Shown one piece after another: positions 37,790-47,053 of a DNA stretch of 64,000 nucleotides. The position numbers and the translations under genes were made by a program. The stretch is taken from assembly GCA_963734725.1 (NCBI GenBank), contig CAVTIX010000020.1, positions 248,001 to 312,000 on the forward strand, given 5' to 3'. Below the pieces are notes generated by a model. The model was given only the letters and a program-made list of their open reading frames with translations. It was not told the DNA's origin and did not search any database. The DNA comes from DASXKD01 sp963734725 (GTDB lineage Bacteria > Actinomycetota > Actinomycetes > Streptosporangiales > Streptosporangiaceae). Each line of letters starts with the position of its first letter. Within the stretch, counting starts at the first letter, position 1.

Positions 37790-38158
37790 CCCGGGCACCG
37801 GGCCGGAATGAACTTGGCCCGGCGTGTCTGCCGGGATCGGCTCGCATCGGATGGCGGCCGCAGACGCTACGTCCTGCGACCCAGGCCGCAAGCTTGCTTG
37901 TCTGTCCGTGAATGACCGTGACGACCCTGACTGACCACCTGATCGGGCACGTGTCGGGCATGACCCTGGCTTGCCAGCTGCTGTGTGGGCACTTCGCTGT
38001 GGCTGGTGGCTGGTGGCTGTGCTGGTCTGGTGACGGCAGGTTCACTCGTGGCGGGTGAGGCGATAGCCATGTGGCGATGTGACTATCACGGTGGCTGGGT
38101 GTTGCGGTGCGCTAGAACCGATGTCCGCTGGTGCGCCGGGAGTTGAGTGAGGTGGTAG
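37790..38158. other. Intergenic region upstream of the aquaporin gene
   Basis: About 370 bp without a supportable gene. It is lower in G/C and rich in TGGCTGG-type runs near 38000. It should carry the aquaporin promoter; I cannot place the boxes with confidence. Confidence 0.4.
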
Positions 38159-39028
38159 ATGACCAGCGAGCCGGGCGGGCTAGCCCCGCCGTCGGAGCCT
38201 GCACGGCAGCAAGTCCGTCACGCCGAGGTTGCCTTGCGGTCCATGGGACAGCCAAACTCGGTCGCCAGCGAGTTCGACTTCTGGAACGACCGGTATGAGG
38301 GACGGCGGCTGTTCTCTGAGCTGCTGGGAACCTTCTTCTTGGTCCTGGTGGCGGTCGGCGGGGGCATGGTCAGTGCCCGGTTCGGCGGCAATGCGGTCCC
38401 CTATGGGGCGAAGGTGGTGGCGCCCGCGCTGATGGTGGCGGCCATCATCTTGTTTATGGGGACGGTTTCCGGCGCGCACCTGAATCCGGCGGTGAGTTGT
38501 GCTTTCGCGCTGCGGGGCGACTTCCCGTGGAAGCGCGTCCCTGCCTACGTCGTTGCCCAGTTTGTCGGCGCGATCCTTGCCACATTGCTGCTGTGGGCGC
38601 TGATCGGCAAGCAGGGCAGCGCCGGTCTGACCCTGCCCGGCAGTGGCATTTCGACCACCACCGCGATGCTGTGGGAACTGGTGCTGACTACCGGTCTGGT
38701 GAGCGTGATCCTGGGCACTGCGTCGGGCGCTCAGCAGATCGGGCCGCTGGCCGCCATCGGAGTGGGCAGCTACATAGCACTGGCTGGGCTGTGGGGATCG
38801 CCGGTCAGCGGCGCGTCGATGAACCCGGCACGGTCGCTCGGGCCCGCGCTGGTACTCGGTGACTGGACCTCATGGTGGGCCTACCTTGTCGGCCCGCTGG
38901 CGGGCGGGGCCATCGCCGTCGGCTTTGCCTACATCCTGCGGGGCCGTGGCGGCGGCCGGAGCGGGGTGGCGGCAGCGGAAGGCACGCTCGGTGTCAACTG
39001 GCGCCCTGGTTCCCAGCCGCAGCCCTGA
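38159..39028 (+). CDS. Aquaporin/MIP family channel
   Basis: A 289-residue channel with the two NPA half-helix motifs, HLNPAVS (about 105-111) and SMNPARS (about 221-227), and six transmembrane helices. The residue after the second NPA is Arg, as in all MIPs. It has an unusual 50-residue cytoplasmic N terminus containing EFDFWNDRYEGRRLFSELLG. Water versus small-solute selectivity cannot be decided by eye. The ATG at 38159 lies after a GAGGTGG stretch. Confidence 0.9.
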   Translation: MTSEPGGLAPPSEPARQQVRHAEVALRSMGQPNSVASEFDFWNDRYEGRRLFSELLGTFFLVLVAVGGGMVSARFGGNAVPYGAKVVAPALMVAAIILFMGTVSGAHLNPAVSCAFALRGDFPWKRVPAYVVAQFVGAILATLLLWALIGKQGSAGLTLPGSGISTTTAMLWELVLTTGLVSVILGTASGAQQIGPLAAIGVGSYIALAGLWGSPVSGASMNPARSLGPALVLGDWTSWWAYLVGPLAGGAIAVGFAYILRGRGGGRSGVAAAEGTLGVNWRPGSQPQP

Positions 39029-39361
39029 CAACGCTCCATCGACGATCTTACAGATCGTGACTGCTGCGACCAGCGCACTACGGATCACCTGGGCAAACAG
39101 CATGGCGCAGACCACGGGTCACGGTCTCATCCCACGCATATCCCGCATCCGGCTGTCTTTGTTCGTGCTTCTCTCCTTCCTCCTCGTAGCTGCCATCTCT
39201 TGGCCGCAGGCCCGCCGTGTCACGGCTCGCGAAGCGATCGCGCAGGTCCAGTGACAGGGCTTGCGCGGTGGTGAGCGCACGACCGCGGGCCGGTCGCAGA
39301 GGACGCAGGGCTGCCGGGCTGGGAAACTGGCCAGGTCGTAGCAGATATGGGAGGCATCCCG
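39029..39361. other. Intergenic region with a doubtful 50-codon frame
   Basis: A plus-strand frame at 39102-39254 would encode 50 residues with one hydrophobic segment (RLSLFVLLSFLLVAAISW), but has no ribosome binding site and I do not call it a gene. Otherwise nothing is recognised. Confidence 0.35.
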
Positions 39362-39682
39362 ATGAACGCACCCAACGACAACACCGCTCCGAAAGGTCTG
39401 CGCGGGTGGTGGCTATCTCCCCCGCGACCCGGCATGCAGCGCCTGATCTCGCCATGGGAGTACCGGCACCTACACGCCGTCGCGAACGTGCGCTTCGCCG
39501 CGGGCGGCTTCCAGTTCGCCATCGGCCTCGTTCTGCTCTCACTCGGTCGTCAGGCGGGAACTGACGCAGAGCGACGCAAAATGTACCGGTTGTCAGCGTG
39601 GTTCCTGGTGCCCGCGGTGGGGAACTTCATGGGTGGCTACCTGGATACGATTGCCGCCCGGACGGCACCTCCCCGAACCTGA
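39362..39682 (+). CDS. Small membrane protein, function unknown
   Basis: A 106-residue protein with two hydrophobic segments (AAGGFQFAIGLVLLSLG and YRLSAWFLVPAVGNFMGGYL). GGGAGG lies seven bases before the ATG at 39362, which decides this start over one at 39347. Family not recognised. Confidence 0.55.
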   Translation: MNAPNDNTAPKGLRGWWLSPPRPGMQRLISPWEYRHLHAVANVRFAAGGFQFAIGLVLLSLGRQAGTDAERRKMYRLSAWFLVPAVGNFMGGYLDTIAARTAPPRT

Positions 39683-39813
39683 GCTTGCGCTGGCCCGTGG
39701 ACCAATCGGGCACGCGGGCATGCAAGCGGGCCACAGGGACGCGCAGGCGATGCTGGCCGACAGGCTAGATGAGCTGGGAATTCACTACCTGGAGCGGGCA
39801 CGCGGCAGCGGGG

Positions 39814-40377
39814 TCACAGCGCCTCATTGCCCGGCGGTGCGGCGTCCTGGCCGAGGGCCACCGGCCTTGCCTGCAGATCGGGGTGGCGCAGGAATCTGCC
39901 CACCAGCCCGGCCGGTCCGCCGAGGCAGGTCCAGTCGTCGTCCCACAGCGTCGACACCAGCCAGGAATGGTCAGCCGGGAACATCAGGTTAGGCAGGTCA
40001 CCGGTCCCGAACGCCCGGCCGTCCCTCGGATGCCAGGCCGCGGCCTGGTCCGGTCCCGCCTCGACCAGCACGTAATGCCACCCGTAATGCAAGGTCACTT
40101 TCGGTGCGTCGGGGAAGACGATGTCATCGACGCCTGTGTCGAGATACCCCAGCCACCATCGCTGGTCCGGCGACTGCTCGGCCAGCAGCGCGAGCACGGC
40201 CCGATCGTGCTTGACTCGTTCTTCTCCGTACGCCACCACGACGGTGGCGTAGGCCTCAAAGACCGGCGGGATGGCCGCGGTGATGGTCCGGCCCGCGGAT
40301 GTGCCATCGGCGATCCATGCAACCTCGGCGTCGGTCCCGATCTGCCACGTGCCGCCGTCCCTGGTCCGCGTCACCAT
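39814..40377 (-). CDS. Conserved hypothetical protein
   Basis: A 187-residue soluble protein starting MVTRTRDGGTWQIGTDAEVA, with AYGEERVKHDRAVLALLAEQ and LPNLMFPADHSWLVSTLWDD. No characterised domain recognised, but residue use and lack of repeats suggest a real protein. It stands alone. Confidence 0.55.
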   Translation of the reverse strand: MVTRTRDGGTWQIGTDAEVAWIADGTSAGRTITAAIPPVFEAYATVVVAYGEERVKHDRAVLALLAEQSPDQRWWLGYLDTGVDDIVFPDAPKVTLHYGWHYVLVEAGPDQAAAWHPRDGRAFGTGDLPNLMFPADHSWLVSTLWDDDWTCLGGPAGLVGRFLRHPDLQARPVALGQDAAPPGNEAL

Positions 40378-40876
40378 GTCGCGAGCCTAAAGGCCCAGCC
40401 CAAACACGCAACCGCATTAGCAGCTCGGGCCGTGGCCGTCCGGATCGGTTCAAGCTGGACCAACGCCCGTGAGCGGTCCGCTCTGGACGGCACCGCTCGG
40501 TGCTGAACTGCAACCCCTGTGATCACGGCCGCCCACGTCTCTCCATCTCCAGGAGAAAGGGCCAAATCCGGATGCCGCGCCCGACCGACTCGGCGGCGGT
40601 TTCAAGATCGCTAGTGATGCATCGCCGTCTGAGCTGCTGACCTGCACTGTTGGTGGCCTGTTAGCCCAGGCAATCGCAAGATCATCCCGCGCATATCCCG
40701 CGTCCTCGTGGTGAGATGATGCGAGAGGTGATCCTCAGAACCCACCGGGCTGGCCGCCATACGGTCACGGCACGCGGCGGCTCTCATGGGGGGTCCAGGA
40801 ATTCCTCCATTCGAAATGACTCGCCTCACGTGTGAAATTGTCGGCGATCGCTCTTGCGAGGTAGCGGCTGGCGTCG
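40378..40876. other. Intergenic region, no gene seen
   Basis: About 500 bp between two minus-strand genes without a supportable frame. It includes ATCCCGCGCATATCCCGCGTCC near 40684-40705, which resembles 39126-39147 in the aquaporin downstream gap; significance unclear. Confidence 0.4.
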
Positions 40877-42550
40877 TTACTGCGGCGGCGAAGATCCGCC
40901 ATGGGCGGCGCCGGGGCGCCCTTCGGGGTCCAGCGGATTATCGGGGTGCAAGTGGTGCTGCACCGGGTGGAGCCTGGCCGGTTCATGTGGGTTTGTCATG
41001 CCTTCCACGGACTCCACCGGCGCGCGATGTTGGCTGGCTGCTCGGTCGTCAGGTGCGGCCGACGCCGGGTCGTCCGGACGGGCCGGCTCCTGTGTCACCG
41101 GTGGTTCTCGCGCTGCCCTAGGTGAGGTGAGAGCCGACAGGCCGAGCGCCGCTGCTGGGGGGATGGTCACCAGAGTGGGCAGCTGGTAACGCCACGAGAA
41201 CTGGTAAAGCGCGGCGGCGAACAGCAGTCCGAGCCCCGCGGTGAGCCAGAGCAGGCAGGCCAGCTGCTGGCCTGAGCGGCGGGCCCGGCCGATGCCGAGG
41301 CCTGCCGCGAGCGCGAGAATGACACAGGCGAGCAGGACCAGGCCCGGCGTGTAGCCCAGGTAGTGCTGGTAGCCGCGCAGCAGCCGTGCCAGCTCGTGAT
41401 TGGCCACCGGCTGGTGGCCTTCCCAATGACGGAACAGCATCGGGCTGAGGCGGGAGAACATCGGGAAGTGGGGCTGGAAGAACCACTGTGCCGTCGCCAT
41501 CTCGCCTGGCTTGCGGTCGCGGTTCCAGCTCAGGAATGGCCGCAGTAGCGTGCCGCCCACCGATCTGGCGACGGCGAGCGGCTGCTGACGGACCGCCCGC
41601 TTAACGAAGTCCCTGAGCACCTGGCTTTCCGTCTCACCCGGAGGCGGCTGGTAGGACGCGAGCGGGCTGGTGGATCCCTGCGCATAGGCCCCGATGAGTG
41701 ATCCTCCGGCCTGCGGCCTGACGGTGCCCGGCGGCGGGCACAACGGTCGCTCGTACGCGGGCAACGTCAGTTGGGAGCAGGTCACCGAGACCACAACCCG
41801 AGCGTAGAGACGCCGGGAGGCCGCCTCCGACGGCAGCGCGAAGCTGCCGTGGACGTGGTCGTTGTACGCGGCATAGCCGACGATCGGCAGGGCGAAGGCC
41901 ACCACCAGGGCCGCCGCCGTCATCGCCCGGCGGGCGACCGGGCGCCCTGCCGCCAGCACGCAGAAGAGCAGCCCGACCACTACCAGCGATTCGCCGACAT
42001 ACCGCGTGAGCGCGGCACACGCGAACGACAGCCCTGCCGCTGATGCTGTCACAAGGTCCGGGCGCGGGCGCCACAGCAGAAGCACGATCCCGAGCACAAC
42101 GAAGAACTGGAGCAGGGCATCGGACATCACCATCTGCTCGATAAGCAGCTGGAAGCCGTCAAGCAGCACCGGGACGGTGGCCAGGGCCGCCATCCACGGC
42201 CTGACACCACGGCGCAGCAGAACGGCATAGATCAGCCCGGCCATGCTGAGCCCAAGCAGATGGTTGAACATCGAGAGAGCGGCCAGGTCGTGGAACGCGG
42301 CCAACAGGAGGCGCACGGCCAGTGAGTATCCCAGCGGGTCCCGCCCGGCCGGGTCGAGCCGGTAGGCGTTCCTCACGAAGAACGGCGAGTCGAAGTAGAG
42401 CATCGCCGGCTGGTAGGCCACTTGGGCCATGACGCGCAGCAGCACGCCCAGCGTGAGCAGCAGGGCGAACAGCCAGTGCCGTCGCAGCATCACGCGTGCC
42501 GTCGTGGCGTTCCAGCGCGAGCCCCTGGGCTCGTCCGCGTCGGGTGACAT
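40877..42550 (-). CDS. ArnT/PMT-like polytopic membrane protein, putative glycosyltransferase
   Basis: A 557-residue protein with 10-12 transmembrane segments and GT-C-type layout: TM1 (WLFALLLTLGVLLRVMA) is followed by a first extracytoplasmic loop with an acidic residue (MLYFDSPFFVRNAY), where GT-C enzymes keep the catalytic aspartate. A large extracytoplasmic part follows around PPPGTVRPQAGGSL, with a Cys pair (VTCSQL, PLCPP). The C-terminal 75 residues are disordered and His/Pro-rich. It would move a lipid-linked sugar to an envelope acceptor by family analogy. ATG at 42550 is preferred to 42616. Confidence 0.7.
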   Translation of the reverse strand: MSPDADEPRGSRWNATTARVMLRRHWLFALLLTLGVLLRVMAQVAYQPAMLYFDSPFFVRNAYRLDPAGRDPLGYSLAVRLLLAAFHDLAALSMFNHLLGLSMAGLIYAVLLRRGVRPWMAALATVPVLLDGFQLLIEQMVMSDALLQFFVVLGIVLLLWRPRPDLVTASAAGLSFACAALTRYVGESLVVVGLLFCVLAAGRPVARRAMTAAALVVAFALPIVGYAAYNDHVHGSFALPSEAASRRLYARVVVSVTCSQLTLPAYERPLCPPPGTVRPQAGGSLIGAYAQGSTSPLASYQPPPGETESQVLRDFVKRAVRQQPLAVARSVGGTLLRPFLSWNRDRKPGEMATAQWFFQPHFPMFSRLSPMLFRHWEGHQPVANHELARLLRGYQHYLGYTPGLVLLACVILALAAGLGIGRARRSGQQLACLLWLTAGLGLLFAAALYQFSWRYQLPTLVTIPPAAALGLSALTSPRAAREPPVTQEPARPDDPASAAPDDRAASQHRAPVESVEGMTNPHEPARLHPVQHHLHPDNPLDPEGRPGAAHGGSSPPQ

Positions 42551-42747
42551 GCCGGCTACCTCGTCCTGCCGGCAGACGCGGGTCACCGTGTGGCGCCCGG
42601 GTCCAGCGGCATTCACTCTTGGTCAGGCTACTCACCGCTCGCTGCAGGGCCTTATGACCTGCGGCACAGCAGCGTGGCGCTAAAACTCAATCTGGGAGTC
42701 CCTCTTCACGGCCGCCTCCGGCAAGCGCAGGACATCGATGAGGCAGA

Positions 42748-42813
42748 TTACCGAAGCGCTCCCAGGATTAGCTGATCTTTTTACCGAAGTGCTCCCAGGA
42801 TTAGCTGATCTTT
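42748..42813. repeat. Two-copy 33-bp tandem repeat
   Basis: A 33-bp unit beginning TTACCGAAGCGCTCCCAGG (42748-42780) is repeated at 42781-42813 with one C/T change. It lies between the membrane protein gene and the left island boundary; its base composition is AT-richer than the flanks. Confidence 0.9.
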
Positions 42814-42961
42814 GCATAACGAGGGATATGGCAAAGCGGCAGTCGAAGTTATGGCACGGAAGCGGTTCCGTGGAGGACCAGCCCCCACGCAGGTGGACTG
42901 GTGATCACATAAGGGCAGGGCCAGGCATTCCGCAGGTCCCAGGGCCTTATTCATGGTTCTG

Positions 42962-43011
42962 GAGGGTGGGGCGGCTGGGACTCGGACCCAGGACCGGCGG
43001 ATTATGAGTCC
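42962..43011. repeat. Left attachment site (duplicated tRNA 3' end)
   Basis: Matches 57890-57939 at 49 of 50 positions (G versus A at 42985). It contains the tRNA 3' half up to the anticodon stem but not the 5' half, so it is an att site and not a functional tRNA gene. Similarity to the other end also extends outward (about 42905-42961). Confidence 0.9.
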
Positions 43012-43083
43012 AGCCCGCCAGCAGTCCGCGTAAGGGCAGCTGACCTGGGCAGAAATGTGTGACCGTGATCATGGTTCAGCCGA

Positions 43084-43101
43084 TTTGGCACGTATTTGGC
43101 A
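43084..43101. promoter_or_regulatory. Left copy of the 18-bp arm-type site
   Basis: TTTGGCACGTATTTGGCA occurs here, 73 bp inside attL, and again at 57759-57776, 113 bp inside attR. It contains TTTGGCA twice. Position and duplication fit an integrase or excisionase arm-binding site. Confidence 0.65.
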
Positions 43102-43161
43102 TGATCATGCTTGATGCAGGCCGATGTCCCGACCGTGCGCCAGGCCTGGGCCGCCACGGAG

Positions 43162-43455
43162 TCACCTCTGGGAGCGGTGGTAGATCTCTGAACGGTGGTC
43201 AATATCGAGGACGTGGACAACGCGGCTGTTTTCGTCGATCCGGTAGACGATGCGATAAGTGCCGCGCCGGGCGCCGTGACAACCGGCGAGCGGCCCGAAC
43301 AGCGGCTTGCCGACCCGCTGCGGGTTGACCGCAAGCGCGGCATCGCAGAACTCCAGCACGGCGGCGGCAACGGCTTCCGGAAGCCGCTGGGCGATCGCTC
43401 GCCGTGCGGCAGGCTGGAACCGGATCTCGTACCGTTGCGCGGGTTCGGTCGTCAC
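43162..43455 (-). CDS. RelE/ParE family toxin
   Basis: A 97-residue RelE-fold mRNA interferase-like toxin: QRYEIRFQPAARRAIAQRLP at the N terminus, GKPLFGPLAGCHGARRGTYR with the basic residues, and IVYRIDENSRVVHVLDIDHR followed by SEIYHR at the C terminus. It overlaps the antitoxin gene by four bases, the standard order (antitoxin first). Confidence 0.85.
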   Translation of the reverse strand: MTTEPAQRYEIRFQPAARRAIAQRLPEAVAAAVLEFCDAALAVNPQRVGKPLFGPLAGCHGARRGTYRIVYRIDENSRVVHVLDIDHRSEIYHRSQR

Positions 43456-43751
43456 GTACCGGTGACGCGGCGCCGGGCCAGATCCTGGCGGACGGTGGCC
43501 ATGTCAGCGCCAGGCTCGCCACGCCCCAGAGCGGCCAGGCTCTCCGAGATGCGCGCGACGGCGTCGGTGTCACCGAGGATTTCCAGGGTCATCTCCAGGC
43601 CCTCAAGGTCATCCACGGACAGCAAGACAGCCTCGGGCTCTCCGTTACGGGTCAGGGTGATCCGCTCGTGTTGCTGGCGTACTCGCCTGGCCAACTCGGA
43701 CAGGCGCGCCTTGGCCTCGGACAACGGCACGGGCGTCGCGGCTATAGACAT
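43452..43751 (-). CDS. RelB/Phd family antitoxin
   Basis: A 99-residue antitoxin with the Phd/YefM DNA-binding N terminus (VPLSEAKARLSELARRVRQQ, ERITLTRNGEPEAVLLSVDD) and a C-terminal toxin-binding tail. By family it neutralises the downstream RelE-type toxin and represses the operon. A stabilisation role for the island is likely. Confidence 0.85.
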   Translation of the reverse strand: MSIAATPVPLSEAKARLSELARRVRQQHERITLTRNGEPEAVLLSVDDLEGLEMTLEILGDTDAVARISESLAALGRGEPGADMATVRQDLARRRVTGT

Positions 43752-43800
43752 AGTTAGAAGTATAGGCGTCGCTAGTCAATTTTCGGACCACGTGCTGGCC

Positions 43801-43905
43801 TCACGTCCCAGCAACGTAGTAGCCCTTGCCGATCACAGGGACGATCAGGCCCTCATCCTTCAGCGTGGTGAGTGCCCGTTCAGCCGTGATGTGGGAGACG
43901 CGCCG
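43801..43905 (-). pseudogene. GntR family regulator, C-terminal fragment of the DNA-binding domain
   Basis: Reads RVSHITAERALTTLKDEGLI then VPVIGKGYYVAGT and stop: the recognition helix and wing of a GntR-type winged helix. The N-terminal helix and any effector domain are absent; the sequence upstream is unrelated. Only this piece survives. Confidence 0.65.
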
Positions 43906-44059
43906 TGCGCAGGCCATCGGCGGCCGCAGTGCGCCGCCTGCCCCGCCCGGCCTGACCAGCCGGGGTGTGTGCTGCCAGCCAAAGCTGGATGAAGACATCA
44001 AGCGCAACGCCGTTCCTGGCTTAGCGTGGGGCTGCAGGCGAGTTCCCGAGGAGGACCCT

Positions 44060-44788
44060 ATGGTGATCGCGTTTCCTGGCGAGTCCGCCGAGTATCGGGC
44101 CGCGCGGGACCGGCTGCTGGAGCAGGAGATCGAGCTGCGCCGTGCCGTGGAGACGGTCGCCGCCGCCAGGCGCCGGTTGCCGCCCGGCGGGATGGTGCCG
44201 CAGGACTACCTCTTCCACGCCCAAGGGCCAGGCGGCGCCCCGGCCGGGGTGCGGCTGTCGGAGCTGTTCGCGCCGGGCAAGGACTCGCTGGTGATCTACA
44301 GCATGATGTTCCCCCGCGCCCCCGGCGACGACCGGCCCGGCCCGGCAGGCGGGCAAACCGCGCTGCTGCCGCTGGCGCAGGGCCCGTGCCCGTCGTGCAC
44401 CGCGTTCCTCGACCAACTCGACGGCGCCGCCGAGCACGCCGCCCAGCACGTCAACCTCGCGGTCGCCGGGAAGGCGCCGATCGAGCGCATCCTCACCTTC
44501 GCCGCCGAACGCGGCTGGCGGCGGCTGCGCCTGTTGTCCTCGGCTGGGACGACCTACAACCGCGACTACCTGGCCGAAACCCCCGACGGCGAGCAGCAGC
44601 CGATGCTGAACGTGTTCCACCGCGACGGGGACACCATCCGCCACTTCTGGGGCTCGGAACTGTTCTACGCGCCCGAGGACCCCGGGCAAGATCCCCGCCA
44701 CGTCGGCACCCTCGAACCGGTCTGGAACCTGTACGACCTCACCCCGGAGGGACGCGGAACCGACTGGGATGAACAGCTGAGCTACTGA
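44060..44788 (+). CDS. DUF899 family thioredoxin-like protein
   Basis: A 242-residue protein of the DUF899 family, a thioredoxin-fold group of unknown reaction. GMVPQDYLFHAQ, the LVIYSMMFPRA strand, GPCPSCTAFLDQLDG with a CPSC redox-type motif (about 114-124), LLSSAGTTYNRDYLAE and NVFHRDGDTIRHFWGSELFY are family hallmarks. CGAGGAGGA before the ATG at 44060 is a strong ribosome binding site. Cargo of the island. Confidence 0.85.
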   Translation: MVIAFPGESAEYRAARDRLLEQEIELRRAVETVAAARRRLPPGGMVPQDYLFHAQGPGGAPAGVRLSELFAPGKDSLVIYSMMFPRAPGDDRPGPAGGQTALLPLAQGPCPSCTAFLDQLDGAAEHAAQHVNLAVAGKAPIERILTFAAERGWRRLRLLSSAGTTYNRDYLAETPDGEQQPMLNVFHRDGDTIRHFWGSELFYAPEDPGQDPRHVGTLEPVWNLYDLTPEGRGTDWDEQLSY

Positions 44789-44804
44789 CACCCGGGCCAC
44801 CCGC

Positions 44805-44822
44805 GCCCCCTGAGTTGGGGCG
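44805..44822 (+). terminator. Short G/C hairpin after the DUF899 gene
   Basis: GCCCC and GGGGC arms separated by CTGAGTT lie about 17 bp beyond the stop codon. Short, so only a weak terminator candidate. Confidence 0.4.
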
Positions 44823-45030
44823 GATGCCTGAGCGCCCCAGGGAGCGGTTTTACAGAGAGACGGCGGTCTCACCAACTGCATGCTTCTGAACTGGCCGGAC
44901 ATACTGTGGGCGGCTTTGCCGATGGCCTGCTGTTTCGCCATGGTTGCGCGACCGAGTCGCACACGCGGGCGACGGCAACCTTCTGGTCGCCTGGCGACTC
45001 CTACAAGTCAACGGACTGTAGGAGGAAACG

Positions 45031-45522
45031 ATGCGCACCAAACTCGCTGCAGGCATCACGGCAATCACGGCGGTCACGATCATCGGCGGCGCGGGCGTTG
45101 CAACTGCCAGTGCCAGCCCGGCTGGCGCCCGGGCGGAGCACCTTCGCATCATGAACACCGAGGCGACCTCGTCCCGGCTCAGCGTGATCGCGACCGGGGC
45201 CTTCACCGCCGGTGGATATGTCATCCCAGCCGCGGTGACGGACATGGTCGTCTTCCCGGGCGGCACGTTTACGTTCAGGCACGTCAGCCATGGCGGCACG
45301 GCAAGCTTCAACTCCAGCACCTGCCTGCTCACCGAGACCGAGCGGGGCACGTTCACGATCGGCCATGGCACCGGCAAGTACGCCGGGATCCGTGGTTCGG
45401 GGAAGTTTGTGACCAGCATTGTCGCCGTCACCGCGAAAAACCACGCCGGACGGTGCACGCACGTCCAGGCCCCGGCCACCTACCAAGAGATCACCACCGC
45501 GACCGGGACGGTCAGCAGGTAG
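45031..45522 (+). CDS. Secreted hypothetical protein
   Basis: A 163-residue protein with a Sec signal peptide (MRTKLAAGITAITAVTIIGG, cleavage likely after TASAS or ASPA) and a mature beta-rich domain of about 130 residues with two cysteines (SSTCLLTETE, AGRCTHVQ) that probably form a disulfide. GGKYAG-like segment HGTGKYAGIRGSGKF resembles allene-oxide-cyclase/DUF3224-like small barrel proteins, but I do not assign it. AGGAGG lies five bases before the ATG. Confidence 0.7.
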   Translation: MRTKLAAGITAITAVTIIGGAGVATASASPAGARAEHLRIMNTEATSSRLSVIATGAFTAGGYVIPAAVTDMVVFPGGTFTFRHVSHGGTASFNSSTCLLTETERGTFTIGHGTGKYAGIRGSGKFVTSIVAVTAKNHAGRCTHVQAPATYQEITTATGTVSR

Positions 45523-46235
45523 CACACGTCGGCCTGGTCACACGCCCGGACGCAGCCCCAGCTTGGAAGGCGTACCGCGCATGGCCGTCGTGGGCGCTGA
45601 CCTGCATGTCGGGGTGACCGGTGGTAGCCGTGGGTTACCGCTGCTCACCCTGGCTAATGGCACGCTAATGGCACAGTGATCAAGGTATCGCTGTTGCCCG
45701 GGAGCCTCCCGCGCGGCTGGCGCATAGCCTGCGCTCACGGCTCATATGAGGCGGGTGTGTCAAGACTTTGCAGTTCCGGAAGTTGGTTTTGTGATCGTTT
45801 GATGGTGAATGTGCCGGTTTGCAGCCGGGTGCTGGGGGTGCGCTGGCCTGCGCCCATGCCCTGGTAGCTGCCGGGCCGTGCGAGCGGTGGACCGGGTCAG
45901 GGGGCGCGGAGCGCTCGCGCAGCGACGCCGCAGGCGCCCTTGACGCGGTCCACCGGGAGCCGATAATCGGCAGGCCGGGGGATGGGCGTACTTGGGTGGG
46001 CTGCCGGTGGAGGCGGCCGGGGTGGGTGGGGGTGGCGTACCGGGGCGGCGTGGCGGCTGCCGCCACTGCCACTCTCATATGCGCGGGTTGGGATCGCAGG
46101 TCGGTGCTTCGCAGGATGGTGCCCCTTACTCCGGACGAGAGTCGCGGGTGCGGTCACAGCCGTGACGGGGATCGTTCCTGCAGCGGCGAGCGTCCCGGTA
46201 CGCCACCGGCTCAGGGGGAAGCCGGACATGGCAGG
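45523..46235. other. Non-coding region left of the IS110 fragment
   Basis: About 710 bp with no supportable gene. It contains the 69-bp palindrome at 45886-45954 and should include the downstream terminus of the IS110 element, whose exact end I cannot fix. Confidence 0.4.
45886..45954. repeat. Long imperfect palindrome with GGCGCGGAGCGCT core
   Basis: GGTGGACCG (45886-45894) pairs with CGGTCCACC (45946-45954), and inside GTCAGGGGGCGC nearly pairs with GCGCCCTTGAC. The core shares GGCGCGGAGCGCT and AGCGAC words with the palindrome at 51742-51827. Could fold into a 69-nt hairpin. Confidence 0.7.
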
Positions 46236-47040
46236 TCAGCTGGTCATCTCGGCCCAGACGAACCCGGCCAGTTCGCGGGCGACCGCGGTGGCCGCCTCCG
46301 GGGCTGCCTTCCCGCGGGCGGTCATGGCCCGGTATTTGCTGTGCAGCCGCCGCTGCGCCTTCCACGAGCGGGCGATGGTCTCCGGTGACGCGCCGTGCTG
46401 GCGGCGGGCCAGCGTGGTCCCGATGGCGGGCTTGCACCGGTAGGCCCACGCCGCTTCGATCAAGGCGGTGCGCACGGGCGCGGATCCGGCTTTGGTGATG
46501 TGCCCGCGCCAGATCCGCTGCCCGCTGGAGTACTCGCACGGGACCAGCCCGGTGTAGCCCATGAACGCCCGCGCGCAGGGGAACCGCCGCCAGTCCACCA
46601 CCTCGGCGGCCAGCGTCAGCGCGTTCAGCTCGGCGATGCCCCGGTAACAGCCCAGGCGGGCGACCGTGAAGGCCAGCGGATCCCGCCGGGCCCACGGGGC
46701 CAGCTCGGCCTCGACGCACGCCAGTTCGCTCTCCCGGACATCCAGCGTGGCCCGGTAGAAGGCCAGGGCGGTGGCCAGCGCCGGCTCAGTGAAGGACTGC
46801 GCGGCGATCCACGCCCGGTGCGCCCCGCTCCAGTACGACCCCTCCCGCCAGATCCGCCCGTGCCGCATCAGCATCGCGGTCAGCCGCTGCTGGGCACGCT
46901 TACGGTCCGCCAGCACCGCGGCCCGCACCCGCGCCAGGTCCCGCACCGCCTCCTCCGCCGGGGCCGGCACCCGCACCGGCGTCAGTTCCCCCGCCCGGTG
47001 CAGCCGGGCCAGCCGGACCGCATCCCGCTTGTCTTCTCCG
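46236..47040 (-). pseudogene. IS110 family transposase, C-terminal part
   Basis: Continues an IS110/IS116/IS902 transposase interrupted after KTD: it begins DKRDAVRLARLHRAGELTPV and includes the Transposase_20 domain with RLGCYRGIAELNALTL and the conserved serine region PCEYSSGQRIWRGHITKAGS. In IS110 enzymes the N-terminal DEDD RuvC-like domain and this C-terminal serine act together. The N-terminal half lies 3.9 kb away at 50915-51224. Ends in a stop at 46236. Confidence 0.85.
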
Positions 47041-47053
47041 AACTAAGAAATGA

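Noticed and set aside
42968..43011. A second tRNA gene at the left island end
   Set aside because: Only the 3' half is present and cannot form a D-arm or acceptor stem; it is an att site.
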